Source: Peptoniphilus_A olsenii (GTDB lineage: Bacteria; Bacillota; Clostridia; Tissierellales; Peptoniphilaceae). Taken from it: 64,000 nt of DNA. The notes beneath the pieces were generated by a model. That model saw only the letters and a program-made list of their open reading frames with translations, ran no database searches and was not told the DNA's origin. This document shows, in pieces, positions 16,231 to 24,996 of the stretch (within the stretch, counting starts at the first letter, position 1; each line of letters opens with the position of its first letter). The DNA lies in contig NZ_JBEPMA010000008.1 in the NCBI RefSeq assembly GCF_040545475.1, forward strand, positions 1 through 64,000, read 5' to 3'. The position numbers were made by a program, and so were the translations under genes.

Positions 16231-17412
16231 TTAATCTTCCATTAAATATTTTACTGTAACTGCTGCCATTGATTTGGCGCAGATTGCCATGGCATCTTCT
16301 CTTATGTCAAACTTTGGATGGTGGTGAGGGTAGGGTGCGTCATCTTTTTTTGCTCCCACATAGAAAAAACAGGATGGTCTTTCCTTGGCGTAGAAGGAGA
16401 AGTCTTCTGATGGTGGCTGTGGTCCTCCGTCACTTATTTCTTTTACTTCAGGAATTTTTGCCTCCCTAATGGCATCAACAACAAGGTCCGTCATGGCTGG
16501 GTCGTTGTATAAAACGGGATAGTCCTTGGCGTAATTTATTTCAACTTCCATGGCAAAAGTTTCCCCAATGCCCTTGGCAATTCTCTTAACTTCTCTTTCA
16601 ATTACATGGCTGATTTCATCAGACATTGCTCTCACATCACCTGTCACTGTGACAGAATCCTTTATAATGTTAAAAGTTCCCTCGCCGGCAAAGGACCCAA
16701 TTGTCACAACTCCATTTTCAAAGGGAGAAAGTCTTCTGGACACAATAGTTTGGACTGCTGTTACAAAGTGTGAGGCTGCAACTATGGCATCATTGGATAG
16801 GTATGGCATGGACCCATGACCGCCAGTGCCCTGAAATTTCACCCTAAACTTTGCCCTGCCCGTTTGAGTGTTGCCCTTGTGGTAGTGAGCTGTGCCAAGA
16901 GGCATGGAAGACATAACATGAATTCCAAAGACATTGTCCACGCCCTCTAGGACTCCTGCTTCAATCATTTGCTTTGCTCCTCCAGGAGGCGCTTCTTCTG
17001 CATGTTGGTGGATGATTACAATTTTTCCACGCAAGTTATCCTTTTTCTCATTTAAAATATCTGCTAAGACCATTAAGTAAGCTGTGTGGGCATCGTGACC
17101 GCAGGCATGCATAACACCATCGTGCCTTGAGGCAAAGGGAAGTCCCGTCTCTTCATGAATGGGAAGGGCGTCGAAGTCTGCCCTAAGTGCTATAGTCTTG
17201 CCCGGCTTTTTTGTGTCAATGACAACCCTAAGACCCTCGCCGCCCATGTTTTCTGTCACTTCCACATCCTTGCCCTTATAAAAGTCAGCTACATATGCTG
17301 CCGTTTCAACTTCTTCAAAGGAAAGCTCAGGGTTTTCGTGAAGGTGTCGGCGATGTTTTACCATCTCATCTTGTCTCTTATCTATTTCATCAAAAATTTC
17401 TTTTAATAACAT
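16231..17412 (-). CDS. M20 amidohydrolase (N-acyl-amino-acid/hippurate hydrolase type)
   Basis: The 393-residue protein has the M20D metal ligands HACGHDAHT (near residue 100), the catalytic EEAPPGG and a C-terminal HHHPKFDIRED. The family removes acyl groups from amino acids or indole and hippurate conjugates in the cytoplasm; the substrate cannot be told here. To the eye its codons are richer in G and C than those of the heme operon, hinting at a different source. Its start is only 24 bp from the ISL3-type right end, so any promoter must lie in or across that IS end. Confidence 0.9.
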   Translation of the reverse strand: MLLKEIFDEIDKRQDEMVKHRRHLHENPELSFEEVETAAYVADFYKGKDVEVTENMGGEGLRVVIDTKKPGKTIALRADFDALPIHEETGLPFASRHDGVMHACGHDAHTAYLMVLADILNEKKDNLRGKIVIIHQHAEEAPPGGAKQMIEAGVLEGVDNVFGIHVMSSMPLGTAHYHKGNTQTGRAKFRVKFQGTGGHGSMPYLSNDAIVAASHFVTAVQTIVSRRLSPFENGVVTIGSFAGEGTFNIIKDSVTVTGDVRAMSDEISHVIEREVKRIAKGIGETFAMEVEINYAKDYPVLYNDPAMTDLVVDAIREAKIPEVKEISDGGPQPPSEDFSFYAKERPSCFFYVGAKKDDAPYPHHHPKFDIREDAMAICAKSMAAVTVKYLMED

Positions 17413-17435
17413 AAGGCACCTTCTTTTATTTTTAA

Positions 17436-17491
17436 GGTTCTATAATAAATAGTGTTGGTGAGGAATCATCAGCACTATTTGACAAAGAACC
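17436..17491. mobile_element. ISL3-type right end; 56-bp palindrome with both terminal repeats
   Basis: The 56 bp start with GGTTCTATAATAAATAGTG and end with CACTATTTGACAAAGAACC, so they carry a left-type end and a right-type end back to back around GGAA. Bases 17436-17480 repeat 96-140 (43/45). The stem 17447-17461/17466-17480 closes a GGAA tetraloop. Alone it would be a minimal ISL3-derived miniature element; in place it is the right boundary of the 17.4-kb segment. Confidence 0.75.
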
Positions 17492-17499
17492 ATATAAAC
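17492..17499. repeat. 8-bp target-site duplication, right copy (ATATAAAC)
   Basis: The eight bases directly follow the right terminal repeat and match 88-95 exactly. They are in the reading frame of the IS256 gene (codons ATA AAC). Confidence 0.8.
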
Positions 17500-17802
17500 T
17501 TAGCAAGAAAAATGAAAGAAGAAATATTTAATAAATATGAAGAAGATAAAAAATATCAAAAAAGCTTACAAATATTAGACGAAGGATTTGAAGATTCCTT
17601 TGCTTACTTAAATGAAGAACACGTCTTTTCAAGGCTTAGAACAACAAATTGTATTGAAAGGTTAAATGAGGAAATAAGAAGAAGAGAAAAAGTAATACGT
17701 ATATTTCCAAATGAAAAATCAGCAATAAGATTAATAGGAGCTATATTAATTGATATAAATGAAGAGTGGATATCTACTCAAAGAAGCTATATTAAATTTT
17801 AG
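17492..17802 (+). pseudogene. IS256-family transposase, C-terminal part
   Basis: From the duplication onward the frame reads INLARKMKEEIFNKYEED and ends with NCIERLNEEIRRREKVIRIF, then RLIGAILIDINEEWIS, the typical IS256 C-terminus. An ATG at 17452 lies inside the ISL3 end and is not a real start. This is the continuation of the gene fragment at 1-95. I could not place the IS256 outer inverted repeat downstream. Confidence 0.9.
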
Positions 17803-17954
17803 ATAATAATCAGCTTTAAAGATATAGCAAATAATAAGAATGGTTGTCAATATATTTTAACATACTTTAGGGAGTTCTTTGACATTTCTTAAAACTTAAT
17901 TAAACTTTTAATAAATTAAAACTGTAAATATTGCAATTGTACGCTCAGTATGAA

Positions 17955-18070
17955 AGTTGTAAGGGTTGTCGTGGCTTATGGGTCTTAATTATTGATAATC
18001 ATTATTTCTGTATTCCAATGACAATAGTAAATCTTTAATGAAATTTCCCTACACTGTCATCTCGACCAAG
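17955..18070. repeat. Intergenic direct repeat, copy 1
   Basis: The stretch starts at AGTTGTAAGGGTTGTCGTGG and is repeated at 18252-18367 with scattered substitutions and no length change. The most similar part is CTGTATTCCAATGACAATAG and the 20 bases after it. Confidence 0.8.
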
Positions 18071-18251
18071 TGAGCGACAGCGAACGCATAAAGAGTCTTG
18101 TTTGTAGTGGAGAGAATTTGTAAACATGAAATAGTAAATGTGTTGATAATCATAAGAGAAAACTTCTATTTATTCCTACAGAACTACCCCTATACCGGGA
18201 GATTCCTCGATTACAGAAAATTCGTAAGAATTTTCTTTCACTTGGAATGAC

Positions 18252-18367
18252 AGTTGTAAGGGTTATCGTGGCTTATAGGTCTTAATTCTTTATAATTATT
18301 ATTTCTGTATTCCAATGACAATAGTAAATCTTTAATGAAATCCCCTTATAGTGTAATCTCATCTAAG
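18252..18367. repeat. Intergenic direct repeat, copy 2
   Basis: This is the second copy of the 116-bp repeat and starts AGTTGTAAGGGTTATCGTGG. The two copies enclose about 180 bp containing a dispersed-repeat segment and a palindrome. Confidence 0.8.
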
Positions 18368-18384
18368 TTAAAAATAAAATTTTT

Positions 18385-18440
18385 AAAATAAAAAACAGAG
18401 TGTCTTAGTCTTTGTAATTAAACTAAAAATACTCTGTTTT
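18385..18440 (-). terminator. Terminator of the nrd/DUF523 operon
   Basis: On the minus strand AAAACAGAGT and ACTCTGTTTT form the stem, followed by TTATTTT. It lies about 95 bp after the DUF523 stop codon. Confidence 0.7.
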
Positions 18441-18532
18441 GTTATTACTACTATAAATTTATATTTATTTAATTTTCAATAAGACAATCACGCTACACTC
18501 AAACTATATTTTTAAAATTCCAATTAATCTCT

Positions 18533-18931
18533 TTACTTTTCTATTATTGGAATATCCAAATTTCTTAATTTTTCGGCAAAGATTCCGCTTCCTTTTACTA
18601 ATTTATGCTCAAAATTGCCATTGTATATCTTGCTATAGCCGCAAGTTGGGCTCTTTGCTTTTAATATAGCTTCATCAATTTGCAAATTCTTTATTTTCTC
18701 AAATTCTGCTTCGCTGGCTTCACGATATTTTTTATCTACATCTTCGCCATCAATATTTATTACTCTGCCATTCTTTATTTCTACTGGCTTTCTGGGTGTT
18801 CCAAATACTCTTTCTGGACAAATTGTCACATAATCTTTATCTTTAAGATATTCTATGACTTCTTTATTATAATTATTGCCACCATTATATTTGCAGTCCT
18901 CTCCCAATAGGCATGCTGATACTATTATCAT
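18533..18931 (-). CDS. DUF523 cysteine-rich protein
   Basis: The 132-residue protein has the family motifs VSACLLGEDCKYNGG at the N-terminus, ICPERVFGTPR in the middle and KSPTCGYSKIYNG near residue 95. The conserved cysteines suggest metal or cluster binding; the function is not established. Its ATG overlaps the stop of the ribonucleotide reductase beta gene by 4 bp, so translation is coupled. Confidence 0.85.
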   Translation of the reverse strand: MIIVSACLLGEDCKYNGGNNYNKEVIEYLKDKDYVTICPERVFGTPRKPVEIKNGRVINIDGEDVDKKYREASEAEFEKIKNLQIDEAILKAKSPTCGYSKIYNGNFEHKLVKGSGIFAEKLRNLDIPIIEK

Positions 18932-19968
18932 AGGTCATCTTCAATTACTGAAGATTTTGAATAAGCTGTTGGCTTTGCTTCAAAAAAGTCAGTTTTAATC
19001 TTATTTGGGTCAGAATATTCGGATACCCATTTCATGGATTCAGGTTCATCTTTATTTTCAGGATATATATCTCCAAAGCCTAAATTTCTTGAACGCAAAT
19101 TGCCCAAGTATTTGATGTAATCTTCTATCATATTTTCTGTAAGACCTCTTATGTCATTGCCGATTACATATTTACCCCAAAGAATTTCTTCTTCTACTCC
19201 TGTTTTTAACATATCTTTGTATCTTTCGATATCTTCATCTGTAAAAATTTCTGGGTTTTCTTTTTTTAAGTCAATAATTATACTTCTAAATAACCACAAA
19301 TGTGTATTTTCATCTCTGTTGATATATCTAATTTCAGATACTGTGCCAGGCATTTTACCCATTCTACCTAAATTATAGAAAAATGAAAATCCTGAATAGA
19401 AATAAATACCTTCTAAAATATAATTTGCAATTAAAGCTTTCACAAAATTTTTAAGAGTTGGGTCATGATAAAAATCTTCATATTGGTCGCCAATAAATTT
19501 ATTTCTCTTTAAAAGAATTTCGTCATCTTTATATTGATAAAGTATTTCCTCCCTCTCTTCTGGTGAGCAAATTGTATCTAAAATATATGAATATGACTGT
19601 GAATGAACGGACTCTTGAAACCCTTGTATTGAAAGACATAGATTTATCTCATTGGCTGTCACATAAGACTGCAATTTCGGTATTTGTGCAGTTTGTAATG
19701 AGTCTAAATAAATCAAAAAAGACAGTATTTTGTCATAGGATGTCTTTTCAAATTTATCCAATACTCTATAATCTTTAATATCTTGTGACAAATTTATTTC
19801 TTCTGGAATCCAAAAGTTATTCATTGCTTGTCTATACCAGTCTGAAGTCCATTTGTACTTCAAATTATTAAAGTCGTTTAAATTTGTGGTATTACCATTT
19901 ATTATTCTTCTCTTTGAAGTTTCAATATCTCCATTTTCGTTGAATAATCCTCTTTTTTTAAGCTCCAT
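18928..19968 (-). CDS. nrdB: Class I ribonucleotide reductase, beta subunit
   Basis: This 346-residue R2-type protein houses the metal-radical centre that starts reduction of ribonucleotides by the alpha subunit. Metal ligands are visible in LIYLDSLQTAQ (Asp), ESVHSQSY (Glu, His), LEGIYFYSGF (Glu) and RDENTHLW (Glu, His). The Tyr in HSQSYSYI keeps the radical position, so it is not a tyrosine-less subclass. The start at 19968 follows AAAGGAG. It follows the alpha gene by 11 bp. Using an oxygen- or manganese-dependent enzyme fits an aerotolerant anaerobe. Confidence 0.92.
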   Translation of the reverse strand: MELKKRGLFNENGDIETSKRRIINGNTTNLNDFNNLKYKWTSDWYRQAMNNFWIPEEINLSQDIKDYRVLDKFEKTSYDKILSFLIYLDSLQTAQIPKLQSYVTANEINLCLSIQGFQESVHSQSYSYILDTICSPEEREEILYQYKDDEILLKRNKFIGDQYEDFYHDPTLKNFVKALIANYILEGIYFYSGFSFFYNLGRMGKMPGTVSEIRYINRDENTHLWLFRSIIIDLKKENPEIFTDEDIERYKDMLKTGVEEEILWGKYVIGNDIRGLTENMIEDYIKYLGNLRSRNLGFGDIYPENKDEPESMKWVSEYSDPNKIKTDFFEAKPTAYSKSSVIEDDL

Positions 19969-19979
19969 ATTATCTCCTT

Positions 19980-22508
19980 TTAAGATGCACAATAATCACA
20001 TTCTTCTACTTCAAGCGATTTACTTCTCACATAATAAATAGATTTAACCTTTTGTTTAGAGGCTTCTATATAAAGATTTAGTAATTTCCTCATTGTGTAG
20101 TCAGTTGTGATATAAAAATTAATTGACTGAGACTGGTCTATATGTCTTTGGCGAACTGCCGTCATCTTTATCAAAATATTTTGATCAATATCGTGAGCAT
20201 TTTCATATAACCAAAAAGTTTTTGGAGTTAAATCAGGTGCAACACGAGGAAGGATTGAGCCTTTCTTTTCTTCTAAAAAGTATCTCATCATGACAGGGTC
20301 TACTCCAGCAGTTGTAGCCGCTATAATAGAAGTAGAACCAGTAGGAGCAACTGCCATTATATAACCATTCCTTAGTCCATTTTTATTTACACTTTCACGA
20401 AGGCGTGTCCATTTTTCATCTTTATAATCTCTAAGTTCAAAATAATCGCCATTTTCCCAATCAGAACCTTCAAAATAATCATAAGATCCTTTTTCCATTG
20501 CTATCTCATTAGAAGCACTAATTGCATGATAATTTATCCTTTCATATAAATCATCTGCCCACTTTAAATGTTCTTCTTCATCTGAAAATGCAATTCCTGC
20601 TTTAGCTAAAGCATGGTGATAACCACTTGTACCTAGTCCTATGGAACGATACTTTCTATTTGTAACTTTAGCATAAGGTATTGGGTAGTAGTTTAAGTCT
20701 ATCACATTATCCAGTGCTCTAACAGTAGTTTTGACTACATCTTTAAGTTCGTTGTCATCTTCTATATTAATATTTCCCAGTACAAGAGATGCTAAATTGC
20801 AGACAACAAAATCTCCCGGCTTAGTCTTAGTTACAATCACCTCATCGCCATCTTCTGTCTCGATAGTTGTAGATATTGTCTCAATTGGGCTCATGTTTTG
20901 CATTATTTCAGTACACAAATTGGAGCTATAAATCATGCCTGCATGTTTATTTGGATTCATCTCATTTACATTGTCTCTAAAAAATGCAAAAGGAGTTCCG
21001 GTTTCCGTCAATGATTTGATAATCAAACGAACTAAATCTTTGACACTCATCTCACGTCTTGATATATTTTCATCTTCGATACATTCTTTATATTTCTCTT
21101 CCCACTCTTTGCCATAATAATCTTCAAGTGAGTAACCTTTTTTAGTTAAAATCTCATGAGGGTCAAACATGTACCAAGTTGCATTTATGTCTTTTTCTGC
21201 AAGTTCGAAAAATAAATTTGGATAACTTACAGCAGGAAATATATCATGAGCTTTCATTCTATCGTCACCATTGTTGGTTCTAAGCTGCAAAAACTCAGGT
21301 ATATCTTTGTGCCAAACATCTAAATAGCAGGCAACAGAACCTTGTCTTACCCCCAATTGGTCGACAGCCACAGCAGTATCATTTGCAAGTTTTAGCCATC
21401 TAATGACGCCGCCAGCAACACCTTTGAAACCTCTAATGTCTGAACCAGTAGCCCTAACTTTACCAAAATAGAGTCCCATACCTCCTCCATGTTTAGAAAT
21501 TTGTGCAAAATTATCAATGGAGCGATAAATTCCCTTGAGAGTATCAGGTACAGTATCTATAAAACAAGAAGATAGCTGATTATATGGTTTTCGGGCATTG
21601 GACATAGTTGGAGTTGCGACAGTAACCTTTAAAGTAGAATAAATATCATAAAATTTCTTTGCCCAATAAATTTTGTTTTGCTCAGGAATAGCAAGATGCA
21701 TTGCAATACCCATAAACATTTCTTGTACATTCTCCACGAGCTTTCCATCATGGCTTCTTATCACATATCTTTTAATAAGAAGATCTAGCCCAGAATAATT
21801 CAAAAGATTATTGCGCGAAGAATCAATATATTCCTCTAATTCTAAAATCTCTTCTTTAGAATAATTTTCTAAAATATACTTACCATATAATCCTTTTTCA
21901 GTTAAAAATTTGATTTTTTCATAAAAATTATTTATCCCATAAACCTTTAAATTCTTTTCAATATTCATATTTAAATCGTAGTTTAAAAATATAGCAGCAA
22001 TAAACTCCCATCTTGGTGCATCTTTTGTAGTTAGTTCACTTGCAGCCTTTATTAGCTCAGAAAGATAGACTTCTTGTGTTTGGTTTTCTTTAACAAAAGA
22101 CTCAAACTTTCTATATAAATCCTCCAGAGAGTATTTTTCATTGTCATATTTTTTTCTGATATTTTTTAGTATATTTAAAAGTTTTTCATCATTTATGAAC
22201 TCTCCAAATCTATCGATGATTTGACGTTCTTTGCTGTGTTTATTTCTGTATAGAATAAAAGATTTCATTACATCAATATGTTTTTCATCAATTAATTTTA
22301 ATTCTACAAGATCTTGTATTTTCTCCACAGTTGGCGGGTTCTTTGGATTATAAGTCGAAAGCAGTTCCTCTTTAATTTCCAAAGCATATCTATTTAAATC
22401 TTCACTCTTGTACTCCTTATCAATGGATTTAAAAGCTTTTTCAATAGCATGTTTAATCTTTTTATGATCAAAATCCACAGTTCTCTTATCTCTTTTTAAA
22501 ATTTTCAT
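19980..22508 (-). CDS. nrdA: Class I ribonucleotide reductase, alpha subunit
   Basis: The 842-residue catalytic subunit has an N-terminal ATP-cone (about 1-95; KILKRDKRTVDFDHKKIKHA) for allosteric control by ATP/dATP, the barrel with SSCFIDTVPDTL and NLCTEIM (active-site Cys), the radical-relay region, and a C-terminal CDYC thiol pair that accepts electrons from thioredoxin or glutaredoxin. It opens the operon with nrdB and the DUF523 gene. Confidence 0.93.
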   Translation of the reverse strand: MKILKRDKRTVDFDHKKIKHAIEKAFKSIDKEYKSEDLNRYALEIKEELLSTYNPKNPPTVEKIQDLVELKLIDEKHIDVMKSFILYRNKHSKERQIIDRFGEFINDEKLLNILKNIRKKYDNEKYSLEDLYRKFESFVKENQTQEVYLSELIKAASELTTKDAPRWEFIAAIFLNYDLNMNIEKNLKVYGINNFYEKIKFLTEKGLYGKYILENYSKEEILELEEYIDSSRNNLLNYSGLDLLIKRYVIRSHDGKLVENVQEMFMGIAMHLAIPEQNKIYWAKKFYDIYSTLKVTVATPTMSNARKPYNQLSSCFIDTVPDTLKGIYRSIDNFAQISKHGGGMGLYFGKVRATGSDIRGFKGVAGGVIRWLKLANDTAVAVDQLGVRQGSVACYLDVWHKDIPEFLQLRTNNGDDRMKAHDIFPAVSYPNLFFELAEKDINATWYMFDPHEILTKKGYSLEDYYGKEWEEKYKECIEDENISRREMSVKDLVRLIIKSLTETGTPFAFFRDNVNEMNPNKHAGMIYSSNLCTEIMQNMSPIETISTTIETEDGDEVIVTKTKPGDFVVCNLASLVLGNINIEDDNELKDVVKTTVRALDNVIDLNYYPIPYAKVTNRKYRSIGLGTSGYHHALAKAGIAFSDEEEHLKWADDLYERINYHAISASNEIAMEKGSYDYFEGSDWENGDYFELRDYKDEKWTRLRESVNKNGLRNGYIMAVAPTGSTSIIAATTAGVDPVMMRYFLEEKKGSILPRVAPDLTPKTFWLYENAHDIDQNILIKMTAVRQRHIDQSQSINFYITTDYTMRKLLNLYIEASKQKVKSIYYVRSKSLEVEECDYCAS

Positions 22509-22517
22509 ATATCCCCC

Positions 22518-22561
22518 ATATAGTAGTAAAATATTATAATTTATTATAAGTGCTACTATAT
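22518..22561. promoter_or_regulatory. Inverted repeat upstream of nrdA, possible NrdR-type operator
   Basis: ATATAGTAG (22518-22526) and CTACTATAT (22553-22561) are exact inverse copies separated by 26 bp, just upstream of the nrdA start. NrdR uses paired AT-rich boxes a few helical turns apart upstream of nrd genes. The half-sites resemble but do not clearly match the NrdR consensus. Confidence 0.35.
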
Positions 22562-22711
22562 ATTACCATAATGTAGAGTGTTTTTGTAGGGTTTTACATA
22601 AGTATAATTGTAAAATATAACTATACCAATAGGTTTTATAGATACAAAATTATTTAAACTTATGGTAATCATACTAATATTATTGATTAAATATTCTATA
22701 AAAATGTTTAA

Positions 22712-23005
22712 TCAAAAATCTTTATTAGTAATCTTAAGATACAGGTTAATACCGCCAAATATTGTCAACAAAGCAAATGGTATAAATATACTCACTACTG
22801 CTTCTTTATTTCCTTCTTTGGCATATTCTATCAACGCCCATATCATTAGACCATAAACTATAATAATTAGAATATAAAATATTATTTTAAGTGTTTTTAA
22901 AACTAGATTACTTAAGGGGGTGTTTTTAGTTTTTAATTTTTTATATGCCAAAAAACCTAAGTACAATATTATACATTGGACTATAAAACTTATTAATCTA
23001 TGCAT
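22712..23005 (-). CDS. Small membrane protein, unknown
   Basis: The 97-residue protein has three hydrophobic segments (about 2-20, 40-60, 68-90) and a Lys-rich loop. ATG 23005 follows GGGAGG. I recognise no family. It stands alone between the nrd promoter region and the lipoprotein terminator. Confidence 0.6.
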   Translation of the reverse strand: MHRLISFIVQCIILYLGFLAYKKLKTKNTPLSNLVLKTLKIIFYILIIIVYGLMIWALIEYAKEGNKEAVVSIFIPFALLTIFGGINLYLKITNKDF

Positions 23006-23026
23006 TTTCCCTCCCAATATTAAATT

Positions 23027-23054
23027 AAAAAAAGAGACCTCAAAAGAGATCTCT
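23027..23054 (-). terminator. Terminator of the stalk-domain lipoprotein gene
   Basis: On the minus strand AGAGATCTC-TTTT-GAGGTCTCT is followed by TTTTTT. Confidence 0.85.
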
Positions 23055-23068
23055 CAAAAATATTTAAA

Positions 23069-24829
23069 TTATCTTACTACTGTAAAAAGTGTTTCTGCTG
23101 TTTTTTTAACAGCTTCTTCTATATTTTTTTCTGACTCAGCTTTTAAGTCTTCTTTTTCAGTTTCTTTAACTTTGTCAGTTTCTTTGGCTTCTTCGTAAGG
23201 TACAGCTATTTTTTCTGTGCTGTCAATTTTATCATAATATTTTTTAAGAAGCTCTTTATCATTTTCTAATTCTTTTTTAGCTTCAAGCATTGCTTGTTGT
23301 TTTTCTTGTTCCCAAACTTCTTTGATATCTTTTTCGATTTCTTCGCTAGTCATGCCATCTTTCATCATGTAAGCTATGATTTCGTAATTTTGTTCTTTTT
23401 CAGCCATTGCAAGTTTTTCTGATAATTCTTTTTCTGTTATGTTGAAAATGTCAACAATTGGCATAAATTCGTCATCAGTATATTTAACTTGATAACCAAA
23501 AGCTTCAGATACAAATCTAACTGGTATATAAGTTTTATTGTTTGAAATTATTGCTGGTGAATCAAGAGCAACTTCTTTGTCATTTACTAATGCTTTGTCT
23601 TTGCCAATAGTTAGGATGATTTTTTCGTCATCTTTTGATATTGTGACAGTTTTTGCATTTGCGTTCCAATCTACTTTTGCACCAATTTTTTCATAGAAAG
23701 ATCTTGCTGAAAGCATTGTTCTATTGTTCATGATTTTTGGCATAGCTTCTGGATCATTAAATGTTATATCTTCGCCATTTACTCTAACTGTAACAATTTT
23801 TTCAAAACTAGGCATCATTAGTTTAATGTATTCATCCATTGTTATTTCTTTTACAGAAGTTGGCAATTTAATTTCTACATGTTCATCTTTAATTCCAGAT
23901 GCAGTTCCTGTGAATTTAATTTTCATAAAGTTTGAAAAATTAATGTCAGCTTTGACATCAGAAGTGTATTTGTCATCTTCAAATGTTGATTTTTCATAAA
24001 TTTTTGAGCCTTTAAGTGCTTCTTTTGCACCTTTAGCCATTTCTTTTATGGACTCTGAATTGTATTTGTTCTTTAAATTTTTAAATTCAGCTTTATCTTC
24101 TTCAGTCATTGTTGGTTCAATTTTTTCTACTATTGCAAGTAAATTTTCAGATACTTTGTCCCAGTTTTTAACAACATGATCAGATCCATTAATTATGTTG
24201 TCAATTATTTGATCTGAATTTGCTTCAAATGTATAAGTGTTGCCTTCAACTTTATAATCTACAGATGGTTTGAAATCTCCAAGTGCAACGTCCATAAGCT
24301 TCATAATATCTGCTTTAAATTCTTCTGAATTTAGATATTTAATGCTAGCAGGATTCATTCCACCATATCCACCAGATAATGCGAGATAATCTTCTTTAAT
24401 TTCTTTTATTGATTCAGGATTTGACATTTCAAATATGCTCTTTGGCATATAAATTTTGTCATTATCTACATACATTTTGAAATCAAGAGTATCTGGAAGA
24501 GTGTTCATTTCTGCAAGTTCAGCTTCATCTTTAATTTGTCCTTTCATTGATTCTTTTAAAGATTTGAAACCTACATTTACAGAAATTTCTGCTTTAGTTT
24601 GTCCTACTTGTTTTCCTGTGAAAGTTACAGGGAATTTCATGTTAAGTGTTTCTTCTGATTGTGGATCTTTGACTTGTATATCATAGTCAAATTTTCCTTC
24701 AATTGTTGATCCCTTCCAACTACTTATCTTATTGCTTGCTTCTATATAAGATGCAGTGTTTGGAGTACAAGCTACAAGTGTAGCAAGCACTAAAAGTATA
24801 GCTAAAAGTGAAAATATTTTCTTCTTCAT
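23069..24829 (-). CDS. Lipoprotein with stalk domain
   Basis: The 586-residue lipoprotein has a clear lipobox (LATLVAC, Cys21). Residues about 25-330 are a beta-rich extracytoplasmic region of unknown family. Residues about 345-440 form a stalk (copper amine oxidase N-like) domain with TMLSARSFYEKIGAKVDW and TYIPVRFVSEAFG. The last 130 residues are charged and helical. The stalk domain is of the same type as in the NEAT protein at 249-1121, suggesting a common surface module in this organism. It is probably monocistronic. Confidence 0.8.
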   Translation of the reverse strand: MKKKIFSLLAILLVLATLVACTPNTASYIEASNKISSWKGSTIEGKFDYDIQVKDPQSEETLNMKFPVTFTGKQVGQTKAEISVNVGFKSLKESMKGQIKDEAELAEMNTLPDTLDFKMYVDNDKIYMPKSIFEMSNPESIKEIKEDYLALSGGYGGMNPASIKYLNSEEFKADIMKLMDVALGDFKPSVDYKVEGNTYTFEANSDQIIDNIINGSDHVVKNWDKVSENLLAIVEKIEPTMTEEDKAEFKNLKNKYNSESIKEMAKGAKEALKGSKIYEKSTFEDDKYTSDVKADINFSNFMKIKFTGTASGIKDEHVEIKLPTSVKEITMDEYIKLMMPSFEKIVTVRVNGEDITFNDPEAMPKIMNNRTMLSARSFYEKIGAKVDWNANAKTVTISKDDEKIILTIGKDKALVNDKEVALDSPAIISNNKTYIPVRFVSEAFGYQVKYTDDEFMPIVDIFNITEKELSEKLAMAEKEQNYEIIAYMMKDGMTSEEIEKDIKEVWEQEKQQAMLEAKKELENDKELLKKYYDKIDSTEKIAVPYEEAKETDKVKETEKEDLKAESEKNIEEAVKKTAETLFTVVR

Positions 24830-24964
24830 AATAACCTCCTCATATATATACTATTATTCTACATCAATAATCTAATCTTTACAATTACAATACTATTACT
24901 ATATCAAGTAAATTACTAAGATTTGTCAAAGACATTGTTTCTAAATTAATTGAGATTATTTTCA

Positions 24965-24992
24965 TAAAAAATAGCCCTACTTTTGTAGGACT
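24965..24992 (-). terminator. Terminator of the SNF transporter gene
   Basis: On the minus strand TAGTCCTAC-AAAA-GTAGGGCTA is followed by TTTTTTA, just past the stop codon. Confidence 0.85.
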
Positions 24993-24996
24993 ACAC

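Larger units (their letters stand above)
96..17491. mobile_element. Candidate 17.4-kb ISL3-bounded heme-acquisition island
   Basis: The segment starts with GGCTCTATAATAAATAGTG and ends with the inverted form (reverse complement GGTTCTTTGTCAAATAGTG). The two 26-bp ends match at about 19 positions. It is flanked by ATATAAAC on both sides and splits one IS256 transposase gene exactly in frame. Inside are a truncated ISL3 transposase start, the heme uptake operon, the ABC exporter operon, a decayed IS3 copy, a DUF4298 gene and an M20 peptidase gene. No intact transposase, integrase or relaxase lies within, so any movement would need an enzyme in trans. An alternative is integration of a circle by homologous recombination into a 56-bp ISL3 remnant already present in IS256. 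I am confident of the boundary structure, less so of mobility as a unit. Confidence 0.65.
17803..18532. other. Gene-free stretch with interspersed repeats
   Basis: No credible gene is present in these 730 bp. They hold two 116-bp direct repeats (17955 and 18252), a segment beginning TCATCTCGACCAAGTGAGCG typical of dispersed intergenic repeats in anaerobic cocci, a palindrome at 18215-18236 (GAAAATTC/GAATTTTC), and at 18385-18440 the terminator of the ribonucleotide reductase operon. Confidence 0.7.

Noticed and set aside
17452..17491. ATG at 17452 as the start of the IS256 fragment
   Set aside because: It lies within the ISL3-type terminal repeat; true IS256 coding sequence begins at the ATATAAAC duplication.
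18215..18236. AT-rich palindrome as a terminator
   Set aside because: No gene ends nearby on either strand; it belongs to the intergenic repeat region.
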